Source of the DNA: Planctomycetota bacterium
GTDB taxonomy: Bacteria > Planctomycetota > MHYJ01 > WSZJ01 > JACPWG01
DNA length: 34,644 bases
Reading direction: 5' to 3'
Assembly: GCA_016197205.1 (NCBI GenBank)
Contig: JACPWG010000113.1
Location: 1 to 34,644 of the forward strand
The notes beneath the pieces are model-generated. The model saw nothing but the letters and a program-made list of their open reading frames with translations. It made no database searches and had not been told where the DNA came from. Position numbers and translations under genes: made by a program. Shown here one piece after another: positions 23,372 through 30,682 of this stretch; the stretch's first letter is position 1, and each line of letters starts with the position of its first letter.

Positions 23372-23863
23372 ATGGCCAGCGGGATCGGTATCGTCTTCGA
23401 GACGCAGGTGCCGGCGGGCTTCGGGAAGACCGTCCTGGACGAGGTCTTCGAAAGCAGCTATCCTGCGAAGGCCCAGATGATTCTCAAGCTCCTGGACCTG
23501 CTCGGGGCGCAGGGCCTCCTTCCCGACCAGGAGGAGGAGACGAAGATGCGCCTCTGCCTGGACGAGGTGCTCGTCAACGCGGTCAAGCATGGCAACAAGC
23601 TGGACCCGACCAAAAAGGTCCGCGTAGCGGTCTACGTCGACGGCCTCCGCTGGGGGATCCGGGTGGAGGACGAAGGACCCGGCTTCGACCCTTCCGCGAT
23701 CCCGAATCCCGAGGACCCGGAGTCGCTGCTCCTGGAGCGCGGCCGTGGCGTCCTCATCATCAAGAGCTTCATGGACGAGGTCCACTACTACGATCGCGGC
23801 AACCGCATCCTCATGATCCGGACGGCCCAGCCGGGGGGGGACGCGAAGAAGGAGACGCAATGA
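23372..23863 (+). CDS. rsbW: RsbW-type anti-sigma factor / serine kinase (HATPase)
   Basis: This 163-residue GHKL ATPase-fold protein phosphorylates a STAS antagonist and, in classical systems, also holds a sigma factor inactive. The N-box is LDEVLVNAVKHGN (E65 and N69), the G1 box VEDEGPGFD (98-106) and the lid/G2 segment GRGVLIIKSFMDEV. The length is typical. The ATG at 23372 has AGAGG five bases upstream; the TTG at 23357 is less likely. Its stop overlaps the STAS start in ATGA (23860-23863), a sign of coupled, equimolar translation of kinase and antagonist. No sigma-factor gene is adjacent. Confidence 0.9.
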   Translation: MASGIGIVFETQVPAGFGKTVLDEVFESSYPAKAQMILKLLDLLGAQGLLPDQEEETKMRLCLDEVLVNAVKHGNKLDPTKKVRVAVYVDGLRWGIRVEDEGPGFDPSAIPNPEDPESLLLERGRGVLIIKSFMDEVHYYDRGNRILMIRTAQPGGDAKKETQ

Positions 23864-24234
23864 CGGATCCCAAGGGGAAAGTCAACACCGTGACGGTCGG
23901 TGACATCGTCATCGCGACGTTCATGGAGAGCCGCATCCTGGACGAGACGACGATTCTCCACATCATGAACGAGTTGGGCTCGATCGCCGCCGAGCCTTAC
24001 AAGCTCAAGCTGCTCGTCGATTTCGCGAACGTCGAGTATCTTTCGAGCGCCGTGTTGGGCAAGATCGTGGCCTTGCACAAGAAGATCACGGCCGAGAAGG
24101 GACAGTTCAAGCTGTGCGGCATCAAGCCCGCCATCCTGCAGGTCTTCCAGATCACCAAACTCGACAAGCTCCTGGAGATCCACCCGGACCAGGCGAAGGC
24201 GCTGAATGCGTTCAAGACGAAGAAGTTCTTCTAG
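23860..24234 (+). CDS. rsbV: STAS-domain anti-anti-sigma factor (RsbV/SpoIIAA-like)
   Basis: This 124-residue single STAS domain carries the phosphoacceptor region VEYLSSAVLGKIVAL. S62 aligns with the phosphorylated serine of SpoIIAA; the usual preceding Asp is Leu and the following Gly is Ala, a variant found in many non-Firmicute STAS proteins. It is expected to be phosphorylated by the overlapping upstream kinase and dephosphorylated by the RsbU-type enzyme. GGAG lies just before the ATG at 23860, and the start overlaps the rsbW stop. Basic C-terminal end (NAFKTKKFF). Its binding target is unknown. Confidence 0.88.
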   Translation: MTDPKGKVNTVTVGDIVIATFMESRILDETTILHIMNELGSIAAEPYKLKLLVDFANVEYLSSAVLGKIVALHKKITAEKGQFKLCGIKPAILQVFQITKLDKLLEIHPDQAKALNAFKTKKFF

Positions 24235-24285
24235 CGTGGTCGGCCTCGCCGCGCGCGCCCGCACGGGGCCGGACGGCGTGCGCCG

Positions 24286-25833
24286 ATGACGAGAACGGTC
24301 GCCACGTCGTCCCCGCCGGGCCTCGTCTCCCTGGTCGGCGCGGGACCGGGGGATCCGGGCCTGCTCACCCTCCGCGGCCTCGAATGCCTCCGACGGGCCG
24401 ACACGGTGGTCTACGACCATCTCGTGAACCCCCGCCTCCTCGAGCACGCTCCCGTCGGGTCGGAGCGCCTCTACGTCGGCAAGGAGGCCGGTCGCCACGA
24501 GCTGGACCAGCCGGGAATCAATCGCGTGCTCGCGGAGCGCGCCCTTGCCGGCCGGCGGGTCATCCGGCTCAAGGGCGGGGATCCGCTCGTCTTCGGACGC
24601 GGCGGGGAGGAGGCGCTGCACCTGCGCGAGTGCGGCGTGCCCTTCGAGATCGTACCCGGCGTCACCGCCGCCGTGGCCGCCGCGGCCTACGCGGGCATTC
24701 CCGTGACGCACCGCGGCCTTACGACGAGCTTCGCTCTCCTGACCGGCCACGAGGACCCGTCGAAGGAGGCCTCGACGATTCCGTGGCGCGCGCTCGCGGA
24801 CGGGATCGGCACGCTCGCGTTCTACATGGGCGTGAGAAACCTCGGCCGCATCGTGGAGCGGCTCCGCGAGCATGGCCTCCCGGCGGACACGCCCGTGGCG
24901 GTCATCGAACGGGGCACGGAGCCCTCGCAGCGGACGGCGGTCGGCACGCTCGCCACCATCGTCGCGGAAACGGCCCGCCTCGGGATCGCCCCGCCCGCGG
25001 TCACCATCGTGGGGCGCGTGGTCGGGTTGCGCGAGCGGCTGAACTGGTTCGAGAGCCGGCCCCTCTTCGGACGGCGTGTGCTGGTCACGCGCAGCCGGAC
25101 GCAGGCGAGCGCGCTCACGGACCGGCTGGAGGCGCTGGGCGCCGCGCCCGTGGTCCTGCCCACGCTCCGCATCGAGGACCCGCGGGCCTGGGGGCCGCTC
25201 GACCGGGCGCTCCGTCGTCTGGACGAATTCGACTGGGTCGTTCTCTCGAGCGCGAACGGCGTCGAGCGCTTTCTGGGCCGCCTGCGGGCGACGGGTCGGG
25301 ACGCGCGCGCGCTGGCCCGGACGCGGATCGCCGCGATCGGGCCGGGGACGGCCGAAGCGCTGCGGGCCGCGTGCCTGGAGCCGGACCTGATCCCGCGGGA
25401 GGCGGTGGCCGAGGCCCTGGCGGCGGAGTTGGGCGTGGAGGCCGCGGCCGGCAAGCGCTTCCTCCTCCCGCAGGGTGACCGCGCGCGCGACGTCCTGGCC
25501 CGCGAGCTGGAGCGACACGGCGGCAAGGTCCTCCGCGTGGAGGCGTACCGGAGCGTGCTCGAGCGGCAGGACCGGTCCGCCGCGCGCGAGCTCCTCGCGG
25601 GGCCGCTGGACGCCGCGACCTTCGCCTCCTCCCAGACCGCGAGGAACCTCGTGGAGATCGTCGGTCGCGCGGAGGCGCGCCGGTTCGCCCGTCGGGTCCC
25701 CGTGGTCACCATCGGCCCCATCACGAGCGATACCTGCCGTGAGCTGGGGATGCCCGTCGCGGCCGAGGCCAAGGCGCACACGATCGCGGGGCTCGTCGAG
25801 GCGGTCGAGGAGGTCGTGGGGCGGAAGAGGTGA
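24286..25833 (+). CDS. cobA-hemD: Fused uroporphyrinogen-III C-methyltransferase / uroporphyrinogen-III synthase (CobA-HemD)
   Basis: This 515-residue bifunctional enzyme has a SUMT domain at about 12-255 with GAGPGDPGLLTLRG, YDHLV, GKEAGRH, RLKGGDPLVFGRGGEE and the PGVTAA motif. It transfers two methyls from SAM to uroporphyrinogen III, giving precorrin-2 for siroheme or cobalamin. The HemD domain (about 262-510) starts GRRVLVTRSRTQASALTDRLEALGA. It contains VLSSANGVERFLGRL, IGPGTAEALRA and VVTIGPITSDTCRELG; it cyclises hydroxymethylbilane to uroporphyrinogen III. The order SUMT then HemD is a known fusion in Firmicutes and planctomycetes. The ATG at 24286 lies 52 bases after the STAS stop with no clear ribosome site, so it may or may not share the upstream operon. 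hemB lies about 5 kb downstream. Confidence 0.93.
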   Translation: MTRTVATSSPPGLVSLVGAGPGDPGLLTLRGLECLRRADTVVYDHLVNPRLLEHAPVGSERLYVGKEAGRHELDQPGINRVLAERALAGRRVIRLKGGDPLVFGRGGEEALHLRECGVPFEIVPGVTAAVAAAAYAGIPVTHRGLTTSFALLTGHEDPSKEASTIPWRALADGIGTLAFYMGVRNLGRIVERLREHGLPADTPVAVIERGTEPSQRTAVGTLATIVAETARLGIAPPAVTIVGRVVGLRERLNWFESRPLFGRRVLVTRSRTQASALTDRLEALGAAPVVLPTLRIEDPRAWGPLDRALRRLDEFDWVVLSSANGVERFLGRLRATGRDARALARTRIAAIGPGTAEALRAACLEPDLIPREAVAEALAAELGVEAAAGKRFLLPQGDRARDVLARELERHGGKVLRVEAYRSVLERQDRSAARELLAGPLDAATFASSQTARNLVEIVGRAEARRFARRVPVVTIGPITSDTCRELGMPVAAEAKAHTIAGLVEAVEEVVGRKR

Positions 25834-25835
25834 GA

Positions 25836-26070
25836 AGTGAGATTTGAGATTTGAGATTTGAGATTCGGCGAGGGAGTCTGGGGCAAGGGGGGGAGGGATG
25901 GGTAGGGTGGTAGATTTTATTTTACACAGAGACGCGGAGACGCAGAGGAACTTCATTGGATTGAACATCCTTCGCGACCTAGCGCCCCAGCGGCTCATCA
26001 GCCGATCCACCGATTCTGTCACCTCCTCATTGAGCTTTGAACTGTGAGCCTTGAAATTTGAAATTTGAAA
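25836..26070. repeat. Intergenic repeat island (TTTGAGA, GAGACGC and TTGAAAT types)
   Basis: The 319-base gap after cobA-hemD begins with four tandem 7-base GAGATTT units (25838-25864). It then carries at 25922-25948 the exact inverted copy of the 27-base block at 20350-20376, and ends with TTGAGC and TTTGAAA runs (26030-26070). No coding pattern is seen until the ATG at 26153. Confidence 0.75.
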
Positions 26071-26152
26071 TGGTTCGGCCCGACGCAACCTGGTGGCTCC
26101 AGGCTTCCGCCCCCTTCGCCCCCCAGCCGCTCTCGCATACCCCCGAGGCCGC

Positions 26153-26662
26153 ATGTCCTCCGCGCCGTCCGCTCCATCCGTTCCGCTTCCCACCGCGAAC
26201 GAGCTGCCGCGGGTCGCCACTCGTTTCATGACGCCGCGCGAGTCGCTCATCTACGCGGCGGTAGTCGACGCCGTCATCCCGCGCACCGAGCGGCTGACGG
26301 TCGAATGCGTCGACCGCATCGTCCTCCTGATTGACGGTTTTCTCGAGGTCTTTCCCTGGTACCTCCGTACCGCCTTTCGACTCGGGCTCCACCTCCTCGA
26401 GTACCTGCCGCTCTTTTCGCGGCATCTCGGCCGCATGTCGCGCCTCTCGCGCACCGCGCGGACCGCCTTCCTGGAGAGCTGGCTCCGCAGCCGTTGGGTC
26501 CAGCGCCGCGAGTTCGTGAAGGGCTTCATCGGCATCAGCCTCATGGGCTTCTACACGCAGCCGGAGGTCCGGCTCCACATCGGCTTCGATCACCAGCCCT
26601 CTTTCGACCGCCTGCGCGCGGCGAGGATGAAGTTGCTTGATCACGACCGCCAAGGACATTGA
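26153..26662 (+). CDS. Small helical subunit/partner of the GMC oxidoreductase
   Basis: This 169-residue protein has no signal peptide. TPRESLIYAAVVDAVIPRTE, followed by long amphipathic helices (VDRIVLLIDGFLEVFPWYL, LLEYLPLFSRHLGRMSRLSR), resembles gluconate 2-dehydrogenase subunit 3 proteins. It also resembles the extra N-terminal region of long-chain alcohol oxidases. REFVKGFIGISLMGFYTQPEV near the end fits the latter. It overlaps the start of the GMC gene by 26 bases, so the two are translationally coupled and probably form one enzyme that in eukaryotic fatty-alcohol oxidases is a single chain (inference). The ATG at 26153 was chosen over an upstream ATG at 26093, which lies beside the repeats and adds only Pro/Arg sequence. 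Confidence 0.7.
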   Translation: MSSAPSAPSVPLPTANELPRVATRFMTPRESLIYAAVVDAVIPRTERLTVECVDRIVLLIDGFLEVFPWYLRTAFRLGLHLLEYLPLFSRHLGRMSRLSRTARTAFLESWLRSRWVQRREFVKGFIGISLMGFYTQPEVRLHIGFDHQPSFDRLRAARMKLLDHDRQGH

Positions 26663-28142
26663 CCGCGACCTGTCGCTCGAAGCGGACGTGTGCGTCGTCG
26701 GCTCGGGCGCGGGCGGGGCCTGCATCGCCTGCGAACTCGCGGAAGGCGGCCTGTCGGTGGTCGTTCTCGAGGAAGGCGGCCATTTTCCCACCGAGCACTT
26801 CAACGCCGACACGCCCCGCATGATCCAGACGCTGTACCGGGACGGGGGCGCGACCGTCGCGCTCGGCCGCGCCAACGTCGCCTACGTGGAGGGGCGCTGC
26901 ATCGGGGGCTCGACGACCATCAACGGCGGGATGTGCTGGCGTACGCCGCCGAAGATCCTCCAGCGCTGGGCGTGGGAAGCCGGCATCCAGGACCTCGAGC
27001 CGGACCGGCTCCGGCCCTTTTTCGAAAAGGTCGAGGAGCGGATCCACGTCGCCCACCAGGACCCCGGGACCATCGGCCGCGACGACGAACTGCTCGTCCT
27101 TGGGGCGCGCCGGCTCGGCTACAAAGTGATGGAAAACCGGCGCAACCAGTTCCATTGCATGGGCGCGAACAACTGCGCCTTCGGTTGCCCGACGGGCGGG
27201 AAGCAGTCCACCCTCGTTTCGTACATTCCCCGCGCGGAGCGGGCCGGGGCGCGGGTCTACGCCAACTGCCGCGTGGAGCGGATCGTCGCGCAGGACCGGC
27301 GCGTCGAGCGGCTCGAAGGCTCCGTGCTCGAGAGCCCCAGCCGGCGGCCATTGCACAAGCTGAGCGTGCGCGCCCGCCGCTTCGTACTCGCCTGCGGCGC
27401 GATCCAGACCCCGTACCTCCTGCTGCGCAGCCGGGTCGGCAACTCGAGCGGACAGGTCGGGCGAAACCTGATGCTCCATCCGAACGTGAAAGTGATGGGC
27501 GTCTTCCCCGAGGACGTGAAGCCGTGGGACGGCGTCCACCAGGCGCATCAGGTGCACGAATTCCTGGACGAGGGCTTTGACCTGGCGATGGGCTTCGTGC
27601 CGCCGTCGATTCTGTCGCTCTCGTCGAAGCACCTGGGCGAGGGCAGCCTGCGCGTCATGGAGGACCTGCGCCACATGGTGATCGGCGGCGTCCTGGTCGA
27701 GGACACGTCGCGCGGCCGGGTGCGCGCGCTCCCCTTCGACATCCCGCTCGTCACCTACAACCTGAACAACGAAGACGCACGCCGGGCGATCCGCGGGACC
27801 GCGCTGCTCTGCCAGGTTTTTTTTGCCGCGGGCGCCAGTCGCGTCGTTCTCCCCTTCGTGGAGCCGGAGGAGCTGACCTCGGCCTCGGAAATCCGGAAGC
27901 TGTTCGAGTGTCGCCTCACCGCGGGCGACCTGGAGCTCTTCACCGTCCACCTGATGGGCACGTGCCGGATGGGGACCGATCCGCGGAAAAGCGTCGTGAA
28001 CAGTTACGGCCTGTCGCACGACCTTCGGAACCTCTACGTCGCGGACGCGAGCGTTTTCCCGACGCCGATCGGCGTGAATCCGATGGAGACGATCATGATG
28101 CTCGCAACGCGCTGCGCGGAGCGGATCCTGAACGGCGGGTAG
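26637..28142 (+). CDS. GMC-family FAD-dependent oxidoreductase, long-chain alcohol oxidase-like
   Basis: This 501-residue flavoenzyme is predicted to oxidise an alcohol or polyol. The FAD-binding Rossmann motif is at about 18-48 (DVCVVGSGAGGACIACELAE, then GGLSVVVLEEG), with a second FAD contact GRCIGGSTTINGGMCWR. A cysteine cluster, C174, C180 and C184 in the NNCAFGCPTGGKQS region, is typical of long-chain alcohol oxidases and glucose/gluconate-type dehydrogenases. Catalytic residues H438 (VHLMGTCRMG) and N481 (GVNPMETI) are present. The only usable start is TTG at 26637, because a stop lies three codons earlier; GAGGATGAAG precedes it. The TTG start within the previous gene keeps the ratio of the two proteins tied. 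The substrate is not defined. Confidence 0.88.
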   Translation: MITTAKDIDRDLSLEADVCVVGSGAGGACIACELAEGGLSVVVLEEGGHFPTEHFNADTPRMIQTLYRDGGATVALGRANVAYVEGRCIGGSTTINGGMCWRTPPKILQRWAWEAGIQDLEPDRLRPFFEKVEERIHVAHQDPGTIGRDDELLVLGARRLGYKVMENRRNQFHCMGANNCAFGCPTGGKQSTLVSYIPRAERAGARVYANCRVERIVAQDRRVERLEGSVLESPSRRPLHKLSVRARRFVLACGAIQTPYLLLRSRVGNSSGQVGRNLMLHPNVKVMGVFPEDVKPWDGVHQAHQVHEFLDEGFDLAMGFVPPSILSLSSKHLGEGSLRVMEDLRHMVIGGVLVEDTSRGRVRALPFDIPLVTYNLNNEDARRAIRGTALLCQVFFAAGASRVVLPFVEPEELTSASEIRKLFECRLTAGDLELFTVHLMGTCRMGTDPRKSVVNSYGLSHDLRNLYVADASVFPTPIGVNPMETIMMLATRCAERILNGG

Positions 28143-28200
28143 CGGTGGCAAGCCGCAAGTTCCAACTCGGGCGAAGGCCCGAAACCCAAACGGACGACGA

Positions 28201-28300
28201 AACCACCAAGCCACCAAGGCACGAAGACCACGAAGGACCGTCACTGAGGGGGGCGAGTTTGGCTCGGCCGAAAAGCGCCTTTGTGGTCTTAGTGACTTCC
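28201..28300. repeat. Intergenic repeat with inverted CACCAAGG/GTGGTCTT arms
   Basis: Left arm 28201-28236 consists of CCACCAAGG/CACGAAGG units. The right arm 28279-28300 (CTTTGTGGTCTTAGTGACTT) is a near reverse complement of its second half (GAAGACCACGAAGG). It lies directly against the 5' end of the following hydrolase gene, whose homologous reading frame begins inside or right after the right arm. Confidence 0.65.
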
Positions 28301-28442
28301 GCTCGCCGCGTGGCGTCGCCGCGCCGTCGAGCTGCGGCGCCGGATTCTGCTATGCGCGGGGATCTTTCCCGAACCGCCGTGTGCCCCGATCCGCGCCGAC
28401 CTCCTGCCGGGGCCCGAACGCGATGGCTACCGGATCGAGCGG

Positions 28443-30470
28443 GTGCGCTTCGAGGGGGCGCCGGGGCTGTGGGTCGGGGCGAATCTCTGGCGACCGTCGG
28501 GGCGCGGTCCGTTCCCGGTCGTCCTCCATCCGCACGGACACTGGGACGAGGGCCGGCTCGCCGACGACGTGGACGGGTCCACGATTGCGCTGCTTGCGAA
28601 CTTCGCACGCCGCGGCTACGTGGGCCTTGCCTGGGACATGATCGGGTACAACGACACGCGGCAGCTCTCCCACTCCTTCACTTCGCGTCGCGCGGAACTA
28701 TACGGCATCACGATCCTCGGCCTGCAGCTTCGCGTCTCGCTCAGCGCCCTTGAATTCGCCCTGTCGCTCCCGGAAGTCGACCCCAATCGCATCGGGGTGA
28801 CCGGCGCGTCGGGCGGCGGTTCGCAGGCGATCCTGCTCGCCGCGGTCGATGAGCGGATCGCCGCGAGCGCGCCCGTCTGCATGGTCTCCTCGACGATGCA
28901 GGGCGGCTGCGTCTGCGAAAACGCGCCGGGTCTGCGCGTGGACGCCTCGAATGTCGAGATCGCCGCGCTCGCCGCGCCGCGCCCCCAGCTCCTGGTTTCT
29001 GCCACCGGCGATTGGACCGCGCGCACCCCGTCCGTCGAGTTCCCAGCCCTCCGCGAGGTGTACCGCCTGCACGGCGCCGCGGCCGAGGAGCGTCTCGGGC
29101 TCGCGCATTTTCGGGCCGCGCACGGCTACCACCGGCCGATGCGCGAGGCCGTATATTCGTTCTTCGATCGCTGGCTCCGGCCGCGAGCTCCTGCCAAAGT
29201 CGCGGCGCGAACCGCGGAGGTGGTGTTCGAGGAACCGTATGCTTCCGAGCGAATCGAAGACCTTCTCTTCCACGCGGGCGGGGGACCGCCGCCGGGGGCG
29301 CTGCGCGGGCGCGCGCTCGTGGCTCGACTCATCGAAGATGCGCGCAGCCGAGCGGCGGCCGCCTGGCCCGCGGCGGACCGCGACGCACGGCGCTCGTCCG
29401 AGACCATCCGAACGGGCATTCGCCACGCGCTCGGCGTGGAGGTCCCAGCCGATTCCGAGGTGAACCGACTCGGGCAGCCGCTTCCGACGGAATCGATCCA
29501 AATCGGGCGCGAGGGGCGCGGGGACTCGATTCCGGTGACGCTCTACGGTCCGCCGGTGCCTCGCGAGGCGGGCGGTCTACGACCCGTCGCCGCGGGCGCA
29601 ACTCCCCGTGCCATGACCCTCGTGATGTCGTCGGGGGGAAGGGGCGTACTCCGCGATGGCCGTGGCGCTCCCCGTCTCCTCCTGGACACCCTTCTGCAGT
29701 CGGGCCGCGAGGTTGTTACGGCCGACCTCCTGGGGCTGGGGGAGGCCGCGGGCCCGGACCGGCGGCTTCTCCATCGCGAGGCCGTCGCAGGTTTCCTCCA
29801 GGAACTCGAGACCTACTTCGGCGAAGCCCCCGATGCCTGCGGCGAGCGACCGGAGGTCCAGGTCGGGCTGCCTGCCTGGCCCGAGCGCAGCGACGGTTCG
29901 AGGCGAGCTGCCGCTTCTGCCGCTCCTTCGCCGGCTGCACGCCCCCGCGCGCGTTCGCGCCGCCCGCCGCCCGCCTCCGTGCGCATCCTTCTCGATCATT
30001 ATTTTCGGACCTACAACCGTCCAGACGACGCCGAGCGCGTGCAGGACATTCTCACTCTCCTTGCCTGGGGCACAAACTCCCGGCGTCGCCTCGAACTCGT
30101 ATGCCTGGGCCGCACAGGTCCCCTGGGCCTCCTGGCCTGCGCCCTCGCCCCCGGTCGCGTGGCGACCGCTGTGCTCGACCTGTCGGGCTTCGACCCGGCC
30201 TCGGACCAAGCCTGGCTGCGACGGTTGGATCTCGCAGGCCTTCGTCTTGTCGGAGGACTCGAGGCCGCGGCCTTCGCTGCAGCCCCCACGCGCCTGCACC
30301 TCTTCGGCGTTCGCGGGAAATTCGATGCCCGTCGCGTCCGCGCCGCCCGCCGCAGCCTCGGCAGCCGCGCCGGCCTGGTTGTCTGCTCGGAGACGATCGG
30401 CGACCCGGCTTCCATCTCGCGACTCCTGGCACGAGCCTCCCTGTCAGCCCCTGACCTGCGCGGTCACTGA
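28443..30470 (+). CDS. Tandem alpha/beta-hydrolase (acetylxylan-esterase-like), start uncertain
   Basis: The first canonical start is GTG at 28443, giving 675 residues. The N-terminal hydrolase (1-250) has HPHGHW, the nucleophile elbow GASGGG with S123, and a late catalytic His in AHGYHR (H227 or H230), like acetylxylan-esterase/dienelactone-hydrolase relatives. A second, decayed copy follows (about 390-665: VRILLDHYFRTYNRPDDAER, LLAWGTN). Its elbow reads CLGRTGPL, so it probably lacks a nucleophile. The reading frame stays open upstream to 28296 and reads ELRRRILLCAGIFPEPPCAP, then DGYRIERV, which looks like the true N-terminus of this family. No ATG, GTG or TTG is available there, and a repeat arm abuts it. 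The gene may be 5'-damaged or use a rare start. A Pro/Arg low-complexity insert splits the second half. Confidence 0.7.
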   Translation: MRFEGAPGLWVGANLWRPSGRGPFPVVLHPHGHWDEGRLADDVDGSTIALLANFARRGYVGLAWDMIGYNDTRQLSHSFTSRRAELYGITILGLQLRVSLSALEFALSLPEVDPNRIGVTGASGGGSQAILLAAVDERIAASAPVCMVSSTMQGGCVCENAPGLRVDASNVEIAALAAPRPQLLVSATGDWTARTPSVEFPALREVYRLHGAAAEERLGLAHFRAAHGYHRPMREAVYSFFDRWLRPRAPAKVAARTAEVVFEEPYASERIEDLLFHAGGGPPPGALRGRALVARLIEDARSRAAAAWPAADRDARRSSETIRTGIRHALGVEVPADSEVNRLGQPLPTESIQIGREGRGDSIPVTLYGPPVPREAGGLRPVAAGATPRAMTLVMSSGGRGVLRDGRGAPRLLLDTLLQSGREVVTADLLGLGEAAGPDRRLLHREAVAGFLQELETYFGEAPDACGERPEVQVGLPAWPERSDGSRRAAASAAPSPAARPRARSRRPPPASVRILLDHYFRTYNRPDDAERVQDILTLLAWGTNSRRRLELVCLGRTGPLGLLACALAPGRVATAVLDLSGFDPASDQAWLRRLDLAGLRLVGGLEAAAFAAAPTRLHLFGVRGKFDARRVRAARRSLGSRAGLVVCSETIGDPASISRLLARASLSAPDLRGH

Positions 30471-30492
30471 AGGCGTTCTCTGTACGACTCGT

Positions 30493-30519
30493 CCTCTGCG
30501 TCTCCGTGCCTCTGCGGTT
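30493..30519 (+). repeat. Single CTCTGCGTCTCC-type repeat block
   Basis: CCTCTGCGTCTCC followed by GTGCCTCTGCGGTTA matches the block at 20350-20376 for its first 13 bases and then diverges. It lies between the hydrolase stop and the hemB promoter. Confidence 0.6.
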
Positions 30520-30608
30520 ACGTCAAAATGTTCATCGGTTCCACTTCTCCCGTCTGCACTACGCTACTCTCCTCTCCACCGACGATCCTCACGGTCCCCG
30601 ACAATTCG

Positions 30609-30637
30609 TTGACTCCGTCTCCCCCATCCCCTATAGT
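30609..30637 (+). promoter_or_regulatory. Probable promoter of hemB operon
   Basis: TTGACT (30609-30614), a 17-base spacer and TATAGT (30632-30637) give the closest match to the housekeeping consensus in the window. Predicted leader is about 40 bases to the ATG at 30683. Confidence 0.65.
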
Positions 30638-30682
30638 ACTACCCTTTCTTGCCGTCCTCTGTCCCGGGCAGAAGGGCCCCCC

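Noticed and set aside
25838..26070. CRISPR-like array
   Set aside because: Units are contiguous 7-mers without spacers and no cas gene is near.
23788..26250. 820-residue minus-strand frame
   Set aside because: Antisense to the STAS and cobA-hemD genes; the sense strand has clear conserved enzymes.
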